From contig JAKDIK010000098.1 in NCBI GenBank assembly GCA_030450535.1, positions 1 to 8,738 on the forward strand: 8,738 nucleotides of DNA, read 5' to 3'. Source of the DNA: Propionibacteriaceae bacterium (GTDB taxonomy: Bacteria; Actinomycetota; Actinomycetes; Propionibacteriales; Propionibacteriaceae). Under the pieces are notes generated by a model that made no database searches, had not been told where the DNA came from, and was given only the letters and a program-made list of their open reading frames with translations. Positions 1 to 6,477 of the stretch are shown piece by piece; position 1 is the stretch's first letter; the number at the start of each line of letters is the position of its first letter. A program made the translations under genes and the position numbers.

Positions 1-7
1 GGTCGCC

Positions 8-49
8 CCCGCGGGCGCGCGCCGCGCCCGCGGGCCCCCCCGGGGGGGG
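8..49 (-). terminator. GC-rich hairpin, probable terminator after the kinase gene
   Basis: Positions 8-19 (CCCGCGGGCGCG) and 23-34 (CGCGCCCGCGGG) are perfect inverted repeats: a 12-bp all-GC stem with a 3-base loop. Directly beside it, seven C (35-41) are followed by eight G (42-49), a second self-complementary block. The site starts about 40 bases past the kinase stop codon, the usual place for a terminator. There is no T-run on either strand, so it would be a terminator without a U tract, as is often proposed in actinobacteria. Being symmetrical, it could also stop transcription arriving from the other side. Structure is seen; function is inferred. Confidence 0.45.
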
Positions 50-55
50 TCGGGC

Positions 56-82
56 CGCGTCATGCTGCGTCGCGTCATGCTG
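56..82. repeat. Short direct repeat, two copies of a 12-mer
   Basis: CGCGTCATGCTG occurs at 56-67 and again at 71-82, separated by three bases (CGT), giving a 15-base period. It lies between the kinase stop codon and the GC hairpin. A two-copy repeat this short could be simple slippage or chance; no function is evident. Confidence 0.5.
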
Positions 83-89
83 GTGGGGC

Positions 90-914
90 TCAGAGGCGCG
101 AGGAACGCTGCGCTCCCGCGTGGCGCACGTTGTCGGCGGCCACCTGCAGAGCGCGGCGGGCTGCGGTCGGCCGATCGGCGCCCTTGGCGAGGCACGCGGC
201 CAGCGTGCCGATGAGGGCGTCCGAGGCACCGACGGTGTCGACGACCTCGTCGTCGGCCACGACCTCGCCGCTGAACCGCCGGCCGTCCCAGTCGAGGCCG
301 TCCTTGCCGCGCAGGACGACCAGTGCGACCGGCTCGACGCCGCGCGCGGCGAAGGCCGCCTCGTCGTCGTGCCGGATGATCAGCGGGTCGGCCATGGCGA
401 TGACGTCGTCGGGCAATTCGGCATACGGCGCGGCGTTGATGACGACGCGGGCACCGCGTTCGTGCGCGTGCCGAGCGGCCTGGGCGACGCGCTCCACGGG
501 CGTTTCCAGCTGGGCGAGCAGGATGTCGCCCGCCCCGAGCCCCCGGATCGGGTCGAGGGGACGCGGCCCCAGTTTGGCGTTGGCGCCCGGCAGCACCGCG
601 ATGGCGTTGGTGCGGCCGTCGGAGAAGATGATCGCGTGGCCGGTCGGCACCTGCGGGATGCGCTCCACGTACAACTTGATGCCCATCGGGTGCAGCCGGT
701 TCAGGCTGGCGCGTCCGGCGTCGTCGTCACCCACGGCTCCCACCATGAGCACCTCGACCCCTTGGGAGCGCGCCGCAACCGCCTGATTGGCCCCCTTCCC
801 GCCGGCGTACCGGTTGAGCGAATGGCCCATCACCTTCTCACCGGGTTGCGGATAGGCGTCGATCGTGGTTTCCAGATCGACGTTGATGGATCCCAGGACG
901 ATGACTCGGCCCAT
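90..914 (-). CDS. rbsK: Divergent ribokinase-like PfkB-family sugar kinase
   Basis: A 274-residue cytoplasmic kinase of the PfkB/ribokinase family, expected to phosphorylate ribose or a related sugar at the 5-hydroxyl using ATP. Seen: N-terminal GSINVDL (8-14) with the ribose-contacting Asn11 and Asp13; GGKGANQA (38-45), the first PfkB signature; TGHAIIF and PGANAKL in the lid and core; QLETP carrying the sugar-region Glu; and DTVGASD (226-232), the second signature with catalytic Asp232. The ATG at 914 is chosen because AGAGGA (920-925) lies 5 bases upstream and the family's N-terminus begins here. Oddities: the usual NxxE motif reads H182-D-D-E185, the anion-hole GAGD/AAGD reads GASD, and the protein is about 30 residues shorter than E. 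coli RbsK, ending soon after the GAQ motif. No ribose transporter or regulator is adjacent. Family assignment is firm; substrate and activity are uncertain. Confidence 0.85.
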   Translation of the reverse strand: MGRVIVLGSINVDLETTIDAYPQPGEKVMGHSLNRYAGGKGANQAVAARSQGVEVLMVGAVGDDDAGRASLNRLHPMGIKLYVERIPQVPTGHAIIFSDGRTNAIAVLPGANAKLGPRPLDPIRGLGAGDILLAQLETPVERVAQAARHAHERGARVVINAAPYAELPDDVIAMADPLIIRHDDEAAFAARGVEPVALVVLRGKDGLDWDGRRFSGEVVADDEVVDTVGASDALIGTLAACLAKGADRPTAARRALQVAADNVRHAGAQRSSRL

Positions 915-1020
915 GACGTTCCTCTCGCGTGTGCGTCGTTGCACCTGCCATTCCACCACTGTTCGGGTCGGCATGGGTGGAGTCCCGTCGAGTTCTCCTA
1001 CAGCGTGTCGTTGTGGGCCC
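915..1020 (-). promoter_or_regulatory. Leader of the kinase gene with an inverted repeat
   Basis: A 106-base gap between the DUF3145 stop and the kinase start. It contains the kinase ribosome-binding site (AGAGGA, 920-925) and an inverted repeat, TCCACC at 952-957 and GGTGGA at 976-981, with an 18-base spacer. The repeat could be a weak transcript hairpin after the DUF3145 gene or a regulator site. I found no convincing -35/-10 pair. The gap is wide enough for an independent promoter, unlike the gaps upstream in the main operon. Confidence 0.3.
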
Positions 1021-1515
1021 TCAGCCCACCTCGTGGAGCCAGCGCAGCGGGACGCCGTCAGCGGCGTGGCGGAAGACGTCCAATTCGGCGTCCCAGGCGG
1101 CGCCCAGCAGGGCGTCCAGCGCGGAGCGCAGTGCACGGTCGTCCGGACTGGACGCCATCGCGTGCCGGACGCGGTCCTCCGGCAGCAGGATGTCGCCGTG
1201 CAGGCCGACGACGGCGTGGAAGATGCCAAGAGCCGGGGTGTGGCTGTAGCGCTCGCCCTCGGACTCGGCCGTGGCCTCCTCGGTGATCTCGAAGCGCAGG
1301 CGTCCCCAGCGCTTGAGCGTGCTGGCCAGCCGGGTGGCCGTCCCCACCGGGCCGCGCCACGCGTACTCGGCGCGGTACGCCGCCCGCTCGGCCGGCTGCG
1401 GCAGCCACGACCAGGTAATCGACACGCCAAGGGCGCCGGCGACGGCCCACTCGATGTGCGGGCACAGCGCCGACGGTGCGGAATGGATGTGCAGGACTCC
1501 GCGAGTCGTTGTCAT
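1021..1515 (-). CDS. DUF3145 family protein, function unknown
   Basis: A 164-residue protein recognised as DUF3145, a family known mainly from actinobacteria with no established role. Seen: near the N-terminus RGVLHIHSAPSALCPHIEWA, the family's most conserved stretch, then TATRLASTLKRWGRLRFEITEE, GERYSHTPALGIFHA, LLPEDRVR and the C-terminal PLRWLHEVG. Length is as expected for the family. There is no signal peptide or membrane segment, so it is probably cytoplasmic. ATG at 1515 is chosen because a strong ribosome-binding site (GGGAGGGA, 1521-1528) lies 5 bases upstream; in-frame upstream reading is not conserved. It stands apart from recN by 145 bases and from the kinase by 106, suggesting its own transcription unit. 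Identity of the family is confident; nothing in the neighbourhood reveals the function. Confidence 0.9.
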   Translation of the reverse strand: MTTTRGVLHIHSAPSALCPHIEWAVAGALGVSITWSWLPQPAERAAYRAEYAWRGPVGTATRLASTLKRWGRLRFEITEEATAESEGERYSHTPALGIFHAVVGLHGDILLPEDRVRHAMASSPDDRALRSALDALLGAAWDAELDVFRHAADGVPLRWLHEVG

Positions 1516-1581
1516 GGCGATCCCTCCCGTTCGGTGATGCCTTCCCCTGCTCCACCGGAAACGCGAAATCACGCCGTTGGG

Positions 1582-1605
1582 ATTCATTGTGCCCTGCCGT
1601 GTCAA
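1582..1605 (-). promoter_or_regulatory. Possible promoter element for the DUF3145 gene
   Basis: On the minus strand TTGACA, a perfect -35 hexamer, lies at 1605-1600, followed by the AT-richer ATGAAT at 1587-1582. The spacing is only 12 bases, too short for a standard sigma-70-type promoter, and no better -10 hexamer is seen at 16-18 bases. It lies in the intergenic gap in front of the DUF3145 gene, which probably has its own promoter, but this exact site is a weak guess. Confidence 0.2.
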
Positions 1606-1622
1606 GCGGCGCGATCGGCCGC

Positions 1623-1646
1623 GGTCCCGGTGGACCTCGGTCCGGG
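1623..1646 (-). terminator. Possible terminator hairpin after recN
   Basis: Three mutually complementary arms lie 15-40 bases past the recN stop: GGTCC (1623-1627), GGACC (1632-1636) and GGTCC (1639-1643), so the middle arm can pair with either neighbour. CCCGG (1626-1630) can also pair with CCGGG (1642-1646). No T-run follows. The location suits a terminator for the long upstream operon, but the stems are short. Confidence 0.3.
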
Positions 1647-1660
1647 TCGTCTGGGGTGAC

Positions 1661-3346
1661 TCAGCCGCGGGACGCCTCGGCCAGGAGCTCGCCGGCATGG
1701 GCGTGGGCAGCGTCTGTCCCCTCCAGCCCGGCCATCATGCGCGCGAGCTCGGCGATCCGGTCGTCCCCGGTGACCTCGCGGATGCCCGAGGTGGTGACCT
1801 GCCCGTCGTCGGACTTCAGCACGACATAGTGGCGATCACCGAACGCCGCGACCTGGGCCAGGTGTGTCACGACGACGACCTGGGCGTGGCGCGCCAGCCG
1901 CGCGAGCCGGCGCCCGATCTCGAGGGCGACCGCGCCACCGGCGCCGGCGTCCACCTCGTCGAACACGAAGGTGTGCCGCTCGCTGCCCGCGGCGAGGACG
2001 ACTTCGAGCGCCAGCCGGACGCGGGACAGTTCCCCGCCGGACGCCGCGCGCGCGAGCGGTGCCGGCGCGCTGCCGGGGTTCGCGGAGAAACCGATGGCGA
2101 CGGCGTCGGCACCATGGGGACCGGGGGCGTCCAGCTCGCTGATCTCGAACACCAGCCGGGCCCGCGGCATGGCCAGGGCGGCGAGCTCGGCCTCGACGAG
2201 ACCCGCCAGCTCGGACGCCGCGGATCGACGCCGGCGTCCCAGCGTGGTCGCCAGGGCGGCGAGATCGACGTCCAGCGCCGCGACGGCCTCCTCCAGCTCG
2301 GCGATCCGGTCCTCCGAGCCGGTCAGCCGCGTCAGATCCACCGCTGCCCGCCGCGCCCACGCGAGCACGTCGTCGACGCCGGGGCCGTACCGGCGCGCGA
2401 GCCCCTGGAGCTCGGCGAGCCGGCCGGCGATCCACTCGAGGCGAGCCGGGTCGGCGTCCAGCGAGGCGAGGTAGGAGGCCAGCTCGGCGGACGCGTCGCT
2501 CAGGGCGTAGGACGCCTCGTCGATCCGGCGCCCCCACTCGGCCAACCGGTCGTCGTCGTCGTCGGCTCCCGCGAGCGCTCGGCGGGCCGCCGCGATCAGG
2601 CTCAGGGCACCCGGCACCTCCTCGACCGCCTCGTCGTCGCCGGCCAGCGCGACGAGCGCCGTCCGGGCGGCGAGCCGCAGGTCATCGGTGGCCTGGAGCC
2701 GGCGCTCCTCGGCGCGCAGCGCCTCGTCCTCGCCCGGCTGCGGATCGGCCTTCTCGATCTCACCCAGCCCGAACTCCAGCAGCGCCTGCTCGCGCGCCCG
2801 CGCCTGCTCCTGGGTGGACAGCTCGGCCAGCTCGGTGACGGCGGCGCGCCGCTGTGCCCACCGGGCCCGGTAGGACGCCAGCGTCGCCAGGTGGTCGGCG
2901 CCGGCGAAGGCGTCCAGCACGTCGCGCTGCCGGTCGGGCGAGCCGAGCCGCAACTGCGCGCTCTGGCCGTGGACGGTGAGCCGCTCGCCGACGACCTCGC
3001 TGACGAGCGGCAGCGGCACCTGGACGCCGCCGATCCGGGCCCGCGACCGCGACGGGGTCACGGTCCGCGCGAGCAGCACCTCGTCACCCTCGACGGCGCC
3101 GCCCGCCCCGGTGACGGCCGCCGCGAGCGCATCGTCGATGGTCAGCCGGCCCTCCACCAGCGCGCGCGGGGCACCGACGCGGACGAGGCCGGTGTCGGCG
3201 CGTCCTCCGATGAGCAGCCCCAGCCCCGAGACGACCATCGTCTTGCCGGCCCCCGTCTCGCCGGTGACGACGGTGAAGCCGGGCCCGAACTCGACGACGG
3301 CATCGTCGATCACCCCGAGGCCGGCGATGCGCAGTTCGGTCAGCAC
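1661..3346 (-). CDS. recN: DNA repair protein RecN
   Basis: A 561-residue SMC-like ATPase that acts on DNA double-strand breaks, promoting end association and RecA-dependent repair in the cytoplasm. Seen: N-terminal head with LTELRIAGLGVIDDAVVEF and Walker A GETGAGKT (29-36); a long Ala/Glu/Arg-rich middle (roughly 150-370) consistent with the RecN coiled coil; then the C-terminal head with ABC signature SGGELSRVRLALE (from 436), Walker B FVFDEVDAG (DE at 463-464) and the TH switch histidine (494-495). Length is normal for the family. The reading frame is open 83 codons further upstream, but that part overlaps nadK and looks non-coding. GTG at 3346 is chosen because the family starts at this point and GAGGA lies 4 bases upstream. 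The start is 7 bases after the nadK stop, so the two are probably co-transcribed and coupled. No complete LexA box was found in front. Confidence 0.97.
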   Translation of the reverse strand: MLTELRIAGLGVIDDAVVEFGPGFTVVTGETGAGKTMVVSGLGLLIGGRADTGLVRVGAPRALVEGRLTIDDALAAAVTGAGGAVEGDEVLLARTVTPSRSRARIGGVQVPLPLVSEVVGERLTVHGQSAQLRLGSPDRQRDVLDAFAGADHLATLASYRARWAQRRAAVTELAELSTQEQARAREQALLEFGLGEIEKADPQPGEDEALRAEERRLQATDDLRLAARTALVALAGDDEAVEEVPGALSLIAAARRALAGADDDDDRLAEWGRRIDEASYALSDASAELASYLASLDADPARLEWIAGRLAELQGLARRYGPGVDDVLAWARRAAVDLTRLTGSEDRIAELEEAVAALDVDLAALATTLGRRRRSAASELAGLVEAELAALAMPRARLVFEISELDAPGPHGADAVAIGFSANPGSAPAPLARAASGGELSRVRLALEVVLAAGSERHTFVFDEVDAGAGGAVALEIGRRLARLARHAQVVVVTHLAQVAAFGDRHYVVLKSDDGQVTTSGIREVTGDDRIAELARMMAGLEGTDAAHAHAGELLAEASRG

Positions 3347-3353
3347 GAAGTCC

Positions 3354-4286
3354 TCACTCCAGCGGCGGATCGACGGCGCGGCGCTCGGCCTGACCGCGCC
3401 AGCCGTGGATCGGCAGGTCGAACTTCGCGACGAGACGCTGCACGAACGGGTGCTGCGTGGTGCGGGCCAGGCGCAGCGTGCGTGCGCTGCGCCGCACCGT
3501 GACCTCGCTGAGCGGCGGGACCGGAGTGCTGCGGCGTCCGTCGCACCACAGGACGCCGCCGGTGGGCGGATGCTCCAGCATGCTGATGACCACACACGAA
3601 TGCGGGCTGAGCACCAGCGGCCGGGCGAACAGGGCGTGGGCCAGCAGCGGCACGACGAGCAGGGCGTCCAGATCGGGCCACAGCACCGGACCCTGCGCCG
3701 AGAACGCGTATGCGGTCGACCCGGTGGGCGTGGCCACGAGGACGCCGTCGGTTCCCCAGCGCGACAGTGGGTGACCGTCGATATCGACGACCACCTCGAT
3801 CATGCGCTCGCGGGCCGCCTTCTCCAGCGACACCTCGTTGACGGCGAACGACGACCACAACAGCTCCCCGCCCGGCCGGTCGCGCAGCTCCACGTCCAGG
3901 CACAGCCGCTCCTCGACCGTGTAGTCCCGGGCGATGACGTGCGCGCAGAGGGCGTCGATCTGGCTGGGTTCGAGCTCCGCGAGGAAGCCGACGTGGCCCA
4001 GGTTGACGCCCAACAGCGGATAGCCGAGGGGCACGGACCATTGCGCCGCGCGCAGGATGGTGCCATCGCCGCCGAAGACCACCACGAGCTCGACCGGCTC
4101 GTCCGGCGCCTCCTCGAAGTGCAGGATGGCCTGGGAGCCGAGCTGGGCCGCGACCGCGTCGTGCCCGTCCCCCCGCACCCAGCACGTGATCTCGTGGCCG
4201 GCCACGCCGCGGACGAACTCGACGGCGGCCGCAACGGCCGGGGGGCGCCCGGGATGGACGACGAGAGCGATGTGTCGCTGGGTCAC
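3354..4286 (-). CDS. nadK: NAD kinase
   Basis: A 310-residue cytoplasmic enzyme that phosphorylates NAD at the 2'-hydroxyl of its adenosine ribose to give NADP, using ATP or polyphosphate; also called ppnK in actinobacteria. Seen: the GGDGT signature (72-76) with catalytic Asp74, GVNLGHVGFLAE (93-104), the NE pair (150-151), TDGVLVATPTGSTAY (179-193) forming the NAD site, and CDGRR near the C-terminus. Length matches the family. The start is GTG at 4286; the purine-rich but weak GGCGGG directly before it is a poor ribosome-binding site, and the gap to the preceding stop is only 9 bases, so translation may depend on coupling to the small upstream gene. In other actinobacteria tlyA usually lies directly upstream; here it is missing. 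Confidence 0.97.
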   Translation of the reverse strand: MTQRHIALVVHPGRPPAVAAAVEFVRGVAGHEITCWVRGDGHDAVAAQLGSQAILHFEEAPDEPVELVVVFGGDGTILRAAQWSVPLGYPLLGVNLGHVGFLAELEPSQIDALCAHVIARDYTVEERLCLDVELRDRPGGELLWSSFAVNEVSLEKAARERMIEVVVDIDGHPLSRWGTDGVLVATPTGSTAYAFSAQGPVLWPDLDALLVVPLLAHALFARPLVLSPHSCVVISMLEHPPTGGVLWCDGRRSTPVPPLSEVTVRRSARTLRLARTTQHPFVQRLVAKFDLPIHGWRGQAERRAVDPPLE

Positions 4287-4295
4287 CCCGCCAGC

Positions 4296-4508
4296 CTAAC
4301 CAACCCCACCGACAGTGAGCCCCGGAGCGGGGGTCTGCAGCGCCCGGGCCACCGCGTCGATCGCAGCAGAGATCTGCTCGGGGTGGGTGTGCACGTCGGG
4401 GCCGAGCTCCAGCGCCGCCAGCGCCGCGTCGATCCCGTTGTGCCCGGTCACGGGCGGCACCGGGGCCTCGACGCCCTCGGCGGCGTCCGGCTCGGGCGAC
4501 TCGGTCAT
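4296..4508 (-). CDS. Conserved small actinobacterial protein, function unknown
   Basis: A 70-residue protein starting MTESPEP. The first third is acidic and Pro-rich and probably disordered. The rest, from GIDAALAALELGPDVHTHPEQISAAIDAVARAL, looks like two helices. By size, position and the pattern 'D-A-A-L-A-x-L ... H-P-x-x-x' it matches the small protein found between the HAD phosphatase and tlyA in other actinobacteria (Rv1693 position in M. tuberculosis). Two ATG codons are possible, 4517 and 4508; 4508 is preferred because AGGA lies 8 bases before it, while 4517 has AGG touching the start codon. It begins 21 bases after bioN and ends 9 bases before nadK, so it is within the operon. No function is known to me. 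Confidence 0.75.
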   Translation of the reverse strand: MTESPEPDAAEGVEAPVPPVTGHNGIDAALAALELGPDVHTHPEQISAAIDAVARALQTPAPGLTVGGVG

Positions 4509-4529
4509 GCGCGCCATCCTACGGCGGCC

Positions 4530-5156
4530 TCAGCCAGCATCGTCGTCGCCCAGCCCGCGCGCCGTGAGGGCATCCCCAGTCGTCCGCGCGTAGGCGACGG
4601 TCTGGATCACCACGGGCGTGATCAGGGCGAACGGGTTGCGGTCGACGCCTCGGGCACGGGCGGCGTCGCGGACACCCCCGAAGGACGCCGCCACGTGCGG
4701 CACCGAGCGCAGGAAGATTGCCACGGCCAGACCGAACCGCTCCGGATCCAGCCCCAGCCGGCGTAGCGGCCGCACGAAGCGGACCAGGGCGTCGACGAGG
4801 GCCGGCATGGGCGTGGTCAGCAGGATGATGCGGCAGGCGTACAGCGCGATCAGCGGGACGCCGACCACACGCACGGCCGTTTCCGGCGCGCCGGTTGCCA
4901 CGTGCCAGGCTGCCAGCGCCCCCAGCGCGACGGCCAGCGGCCACGGAAGCGCCCAGGCCAAGCGCAGCGGCGCCCGGGTGGACGCCACGAGCGCCAAGGT
5001 GAGCACGAGCAGGACGCCGACCGTCACCGGCGTCCCCAGCACCAGCGCCGTCGCCGTGAGCGTCAGGAATACCAGGTACTTCACAGCCAAGCCGGCCCGG
5101 TGCCACAGCGTCGCGCCCGGCGTGTACACCCCCAGGAGAGCGCGGGCGGTGTTCAT
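4530..5156 (-). CDS. bioN: Energy-coupling factor transporter transmembrane protein BioN
   Basis: A 208-residue integral membrane protein of the CbiQ/EcfT family. It links ATP hydrolysis by BioM to movement of the substrate-binding subunit BioY for biotin uptake. Seen: N-terminal LLGVYTPGATLWHR, typical of the family; hydrophobic segments at about 24-41, 43-58, 70-88, 95-114 and 174-190; and the two Ala-Arg-Gly coupling motifs, ARG at 168-170 (in AARARGVDRNP) and ARG at 199-201 (in ALTARGLG), which are the known docking sites on the ATPase. Its ATG overlaps the bioM stop in ATGA (5156-5153), indicating translational coupling. The name BioN rather than a general EcfT rests on the direct linkage to bioM and bioY. 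Confidence 0.92.
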   Translation of the reverse strand: MNTARALLGVYTPGATLWHRAGLAVKYLVFLTLTATALVLGTPVTVGVLLVLTLALVASTRAPLRLAWALPWPLAVALGALAAWHVATGAPETAVRVVGVPLIALYACRIILLTTPMPALVDALVRFVRPLRRLGLDPERFGLAVAIFLRSVPHVAASFGGVRDAARARGVDRNPFALITPVVIQTVAYARTTGDALTARGLGDDDAG

Positions 5157-5857
5157 GCCATGCTCCGCTCGTAGAAGGACACCGTCTCGGCGGGGGCCCC
5201 GTCGGCGATCACCCGGCCGCCGTCGACGATGAGGACGCGGTCGGCCCGCCCCGCCAACGCCAGGTCGTGCGTCGCGACGACGATCTGCTGCGGCAGCGAG
5301 TCGAGGGTGCGGTGGAAGGCCTTGCGGTGCCGCAGGTCGAGCAGGGTCGTCGGCTCATCGAGCACGAGCACGGTCGGCTCGACCGCCAACACCGCAGTGA
5401 GGGCCACCAACTGGCGCTCCCCGCCGGAGAGGTCGTAGATGCTCTGCTCCGCCACATCCCCGAGCCCCCGGCCGGTGAGCAGGGCACGCGCGGCGTCCCG
5501 GCGGGTGCGACGATCGGGGTGGGTGCGGCGCAGGCTGAGCTCGACGTCCTCCAGCGCGGTCGGCATGACGAGCTGGCTGGCCGGATCGGTGAACACGAAC
5601 CCGACGTGCCGCCGCACGCGCGGGCCGTCCGTACTCGGGTCGAGGCCGTCCACCAGCACGCGGCCGGCCGTGGGTGACACCAGCCCGTTCAGCAGCCTCA
5701 GCAGGGTCGACTTGCCCGACCCGTTGCTGCCGACGAACGCGACCCGGCGCTCGCCCAGGCTGAGGTGAATGTCCTGCAGGAGCGTCCGCTGCGCCCAGCC
5801 GCGGCCGTCCGGGTCGGGCACGGGCACCCGCACCCCGACGTGCTCCAGCGCGATCAT
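5153..5857 (-). CDS. bioM: Biotin ECF transporter ATP-binding subunit BioM
   Basis: A 234-residue ABC ATPase that drives biotin uptake with BioN and BioY at the inner face of the membrane. Seen: Walker A GSNGSGKST (43-51), Q-loop region FTDPASQ (89-95), signature LSGGE (143-147), Walker B VLVLDEP with catalytic Glu168, D-loop LLD (172-174) and switch His197 in VVATHD. The Q-loop glutamine that normally follows the Phe (FQxP in most EcfA proteins) is Thr90, while Gln95 a few residues on is kept. ATG at 5857 overlaps the bioY stop in ATGA (5857-5854), and the 3' end overlaps bioN in the same way. The reading frame is open far upstream of 5857, but that part runs through bioY in another frame and is not real. 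A single ATPase gene is present, so BioM would act as a homodimer. Confidence 0.95.
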   Translation of the reverse strand: MIALEHVGVRVPVPDPDGRGWAQRTLLQDIHLSLGERRVAFVGSNGSGKSTLLRLLNGLVSPTAGRVLVDGLDPSTDGPRVRRHVGFVFTDPASQLVMPTALEDVELSLRRTHPDRRTRRDAARALLTGRGLGDVAEQSIYDLSGGERQLVALTAVLAVEPTVLVLDEPTTLLDLRHRKAFHRTLDSLPQQIVVATHDLALAGRADRVLIVDGGRVIADGAPAETVSFYERSMA

Positions 5858-6477
5858 CGAGCCGACGCGCGCTCCTCGGTCGGGGTGGCCATGGCGAGCC
5901 GGGGGGCGGCCAGGTCGGGGAAGGCGCGGTGGACGGCCACCGCGATGGCTGCGGCGACGGCCGTCTTGATGAGGTCGCCGGGTAGATAGAGGGCACCGGT
6001 GGCGAGCGCCACCTCCCACGGCAGGGCGCCGACGAGGTGCATGCCGGTGATACCGAAGGGATGGATGAACACGAACGAGCCCGCCAGCCCGCAGCCGAAG
6101 ATCGCCAGGCCGCGCAGGGCGGGGGCACTGATCCGGCGCAGGACGAGCCGGGTGAGAAAGCCGATGAGCACGGCGGCGAGCGGGAACGCGAGCAGGTAGC
6201 CGATGGACGGCCGCGCGAACACCCCGAGCCCGCCGGCGCCCTGCGCGAAGATCGGGAGGCCGGCGAAGCCGAGGACGAGGTAGAGCAGGACGGCGGCCCC
6301 GCCGCGCCACGGACCAAGGATCATGCCGCTCAGCGCGACGCCGAGCGTCTGCAGCGTGATCGGGACGCCGAGGGCACCGACCGGGATCGCCGGGGCGAGC
6401 GTGAGCGCGGCCAGCATGCCGGCGAACACCGCCACGAGCGCAAGGTCGGTCATGCTGGATCGGGTGCGGACGGCCAT
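5854..6477 (-). CDS. bioY: Biotin transporter substrate-binding subunit BioY
   Basis: A 207-residue membrane protein that binds biotin with high affinity (S component of an ECF transporter). Seen: VPITLQTLGVAL (38-49), LGPWRGGAAVLLYLVLGFAGLPIF (63-86 in sequence order), GGLGVFARPSIGYLLAFPLAA and the C-terminal LPGDLIK (175-181), all characteristic of BioY, with about six hydrophobic helices. A 20-residue polar C-terminal tail follows the last helix. ATG at 6477 is chosen because AGGAG (6490-6486) lies 8 bases upstream; ATG codons at 6495 and 6453 are alternatives without such a site. bioY is the first gene of the bioYMN cassette and is coupled to bioM by a 4-base overlap. No biotin synthesis genes are present in the window, so the cell may scavenge biotin, which cannot be decided from here. 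Confidence 0.95.
   Translation of the reverse strand: MAVRTRSSMTDLALVAVFAGMLAALTLAPAIPVGALGVPITLQTLGVALSGMILGPWRGGAAVLLYLVLGFAGLPIFAQGAGGLGVFARPSIGYLLAFPLAAVLIGFLTRLVLRRISAPALRGLAIFGCGLAGSFVFIHPFGITGMHLVGALPWEVALATGALYLPGDLIKTAVAAAIAVAVHRAFPDLAAPRLAMATPTEERASAR

Noticed and set aside
120..1286. Plus-strand open frame opposite the kinase and DUF3145 genes
   Set aside because: It spans two recognised genes and their gap, with no family resemblance.
3418..3423. TCGAAC, half of an actinobacterial LexA (SOS) box, upstream of recN
   Set aside because: The second half GTTCGA is not at the right distance and the site lies within nadK coding sequence; not enough for an SOS box.
1577..3502. Plus-strand open frame of 641 codons opposite recN
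   Set aside because: It is antisense to a clear recN with intact motifs, its translation is Gly/Arg/Gln-rich without recognisable domains, and long antisense frames are expected at this GC content.
3347..3595. N-terminal extension of recN by 83 codons
   Set aside because: It overlaps the end of nadK, has shadow-like Ser/Arg/Ala composition, and known RecN proteins begin at the GTG at 3346.
2976..4766. Plus-strand open frame of 596 codons across recN, nadK and bioN
   Set aside because: It crosses four well-supported minus-strand genes and has low-complexity composition and no domain; a GC artefact.
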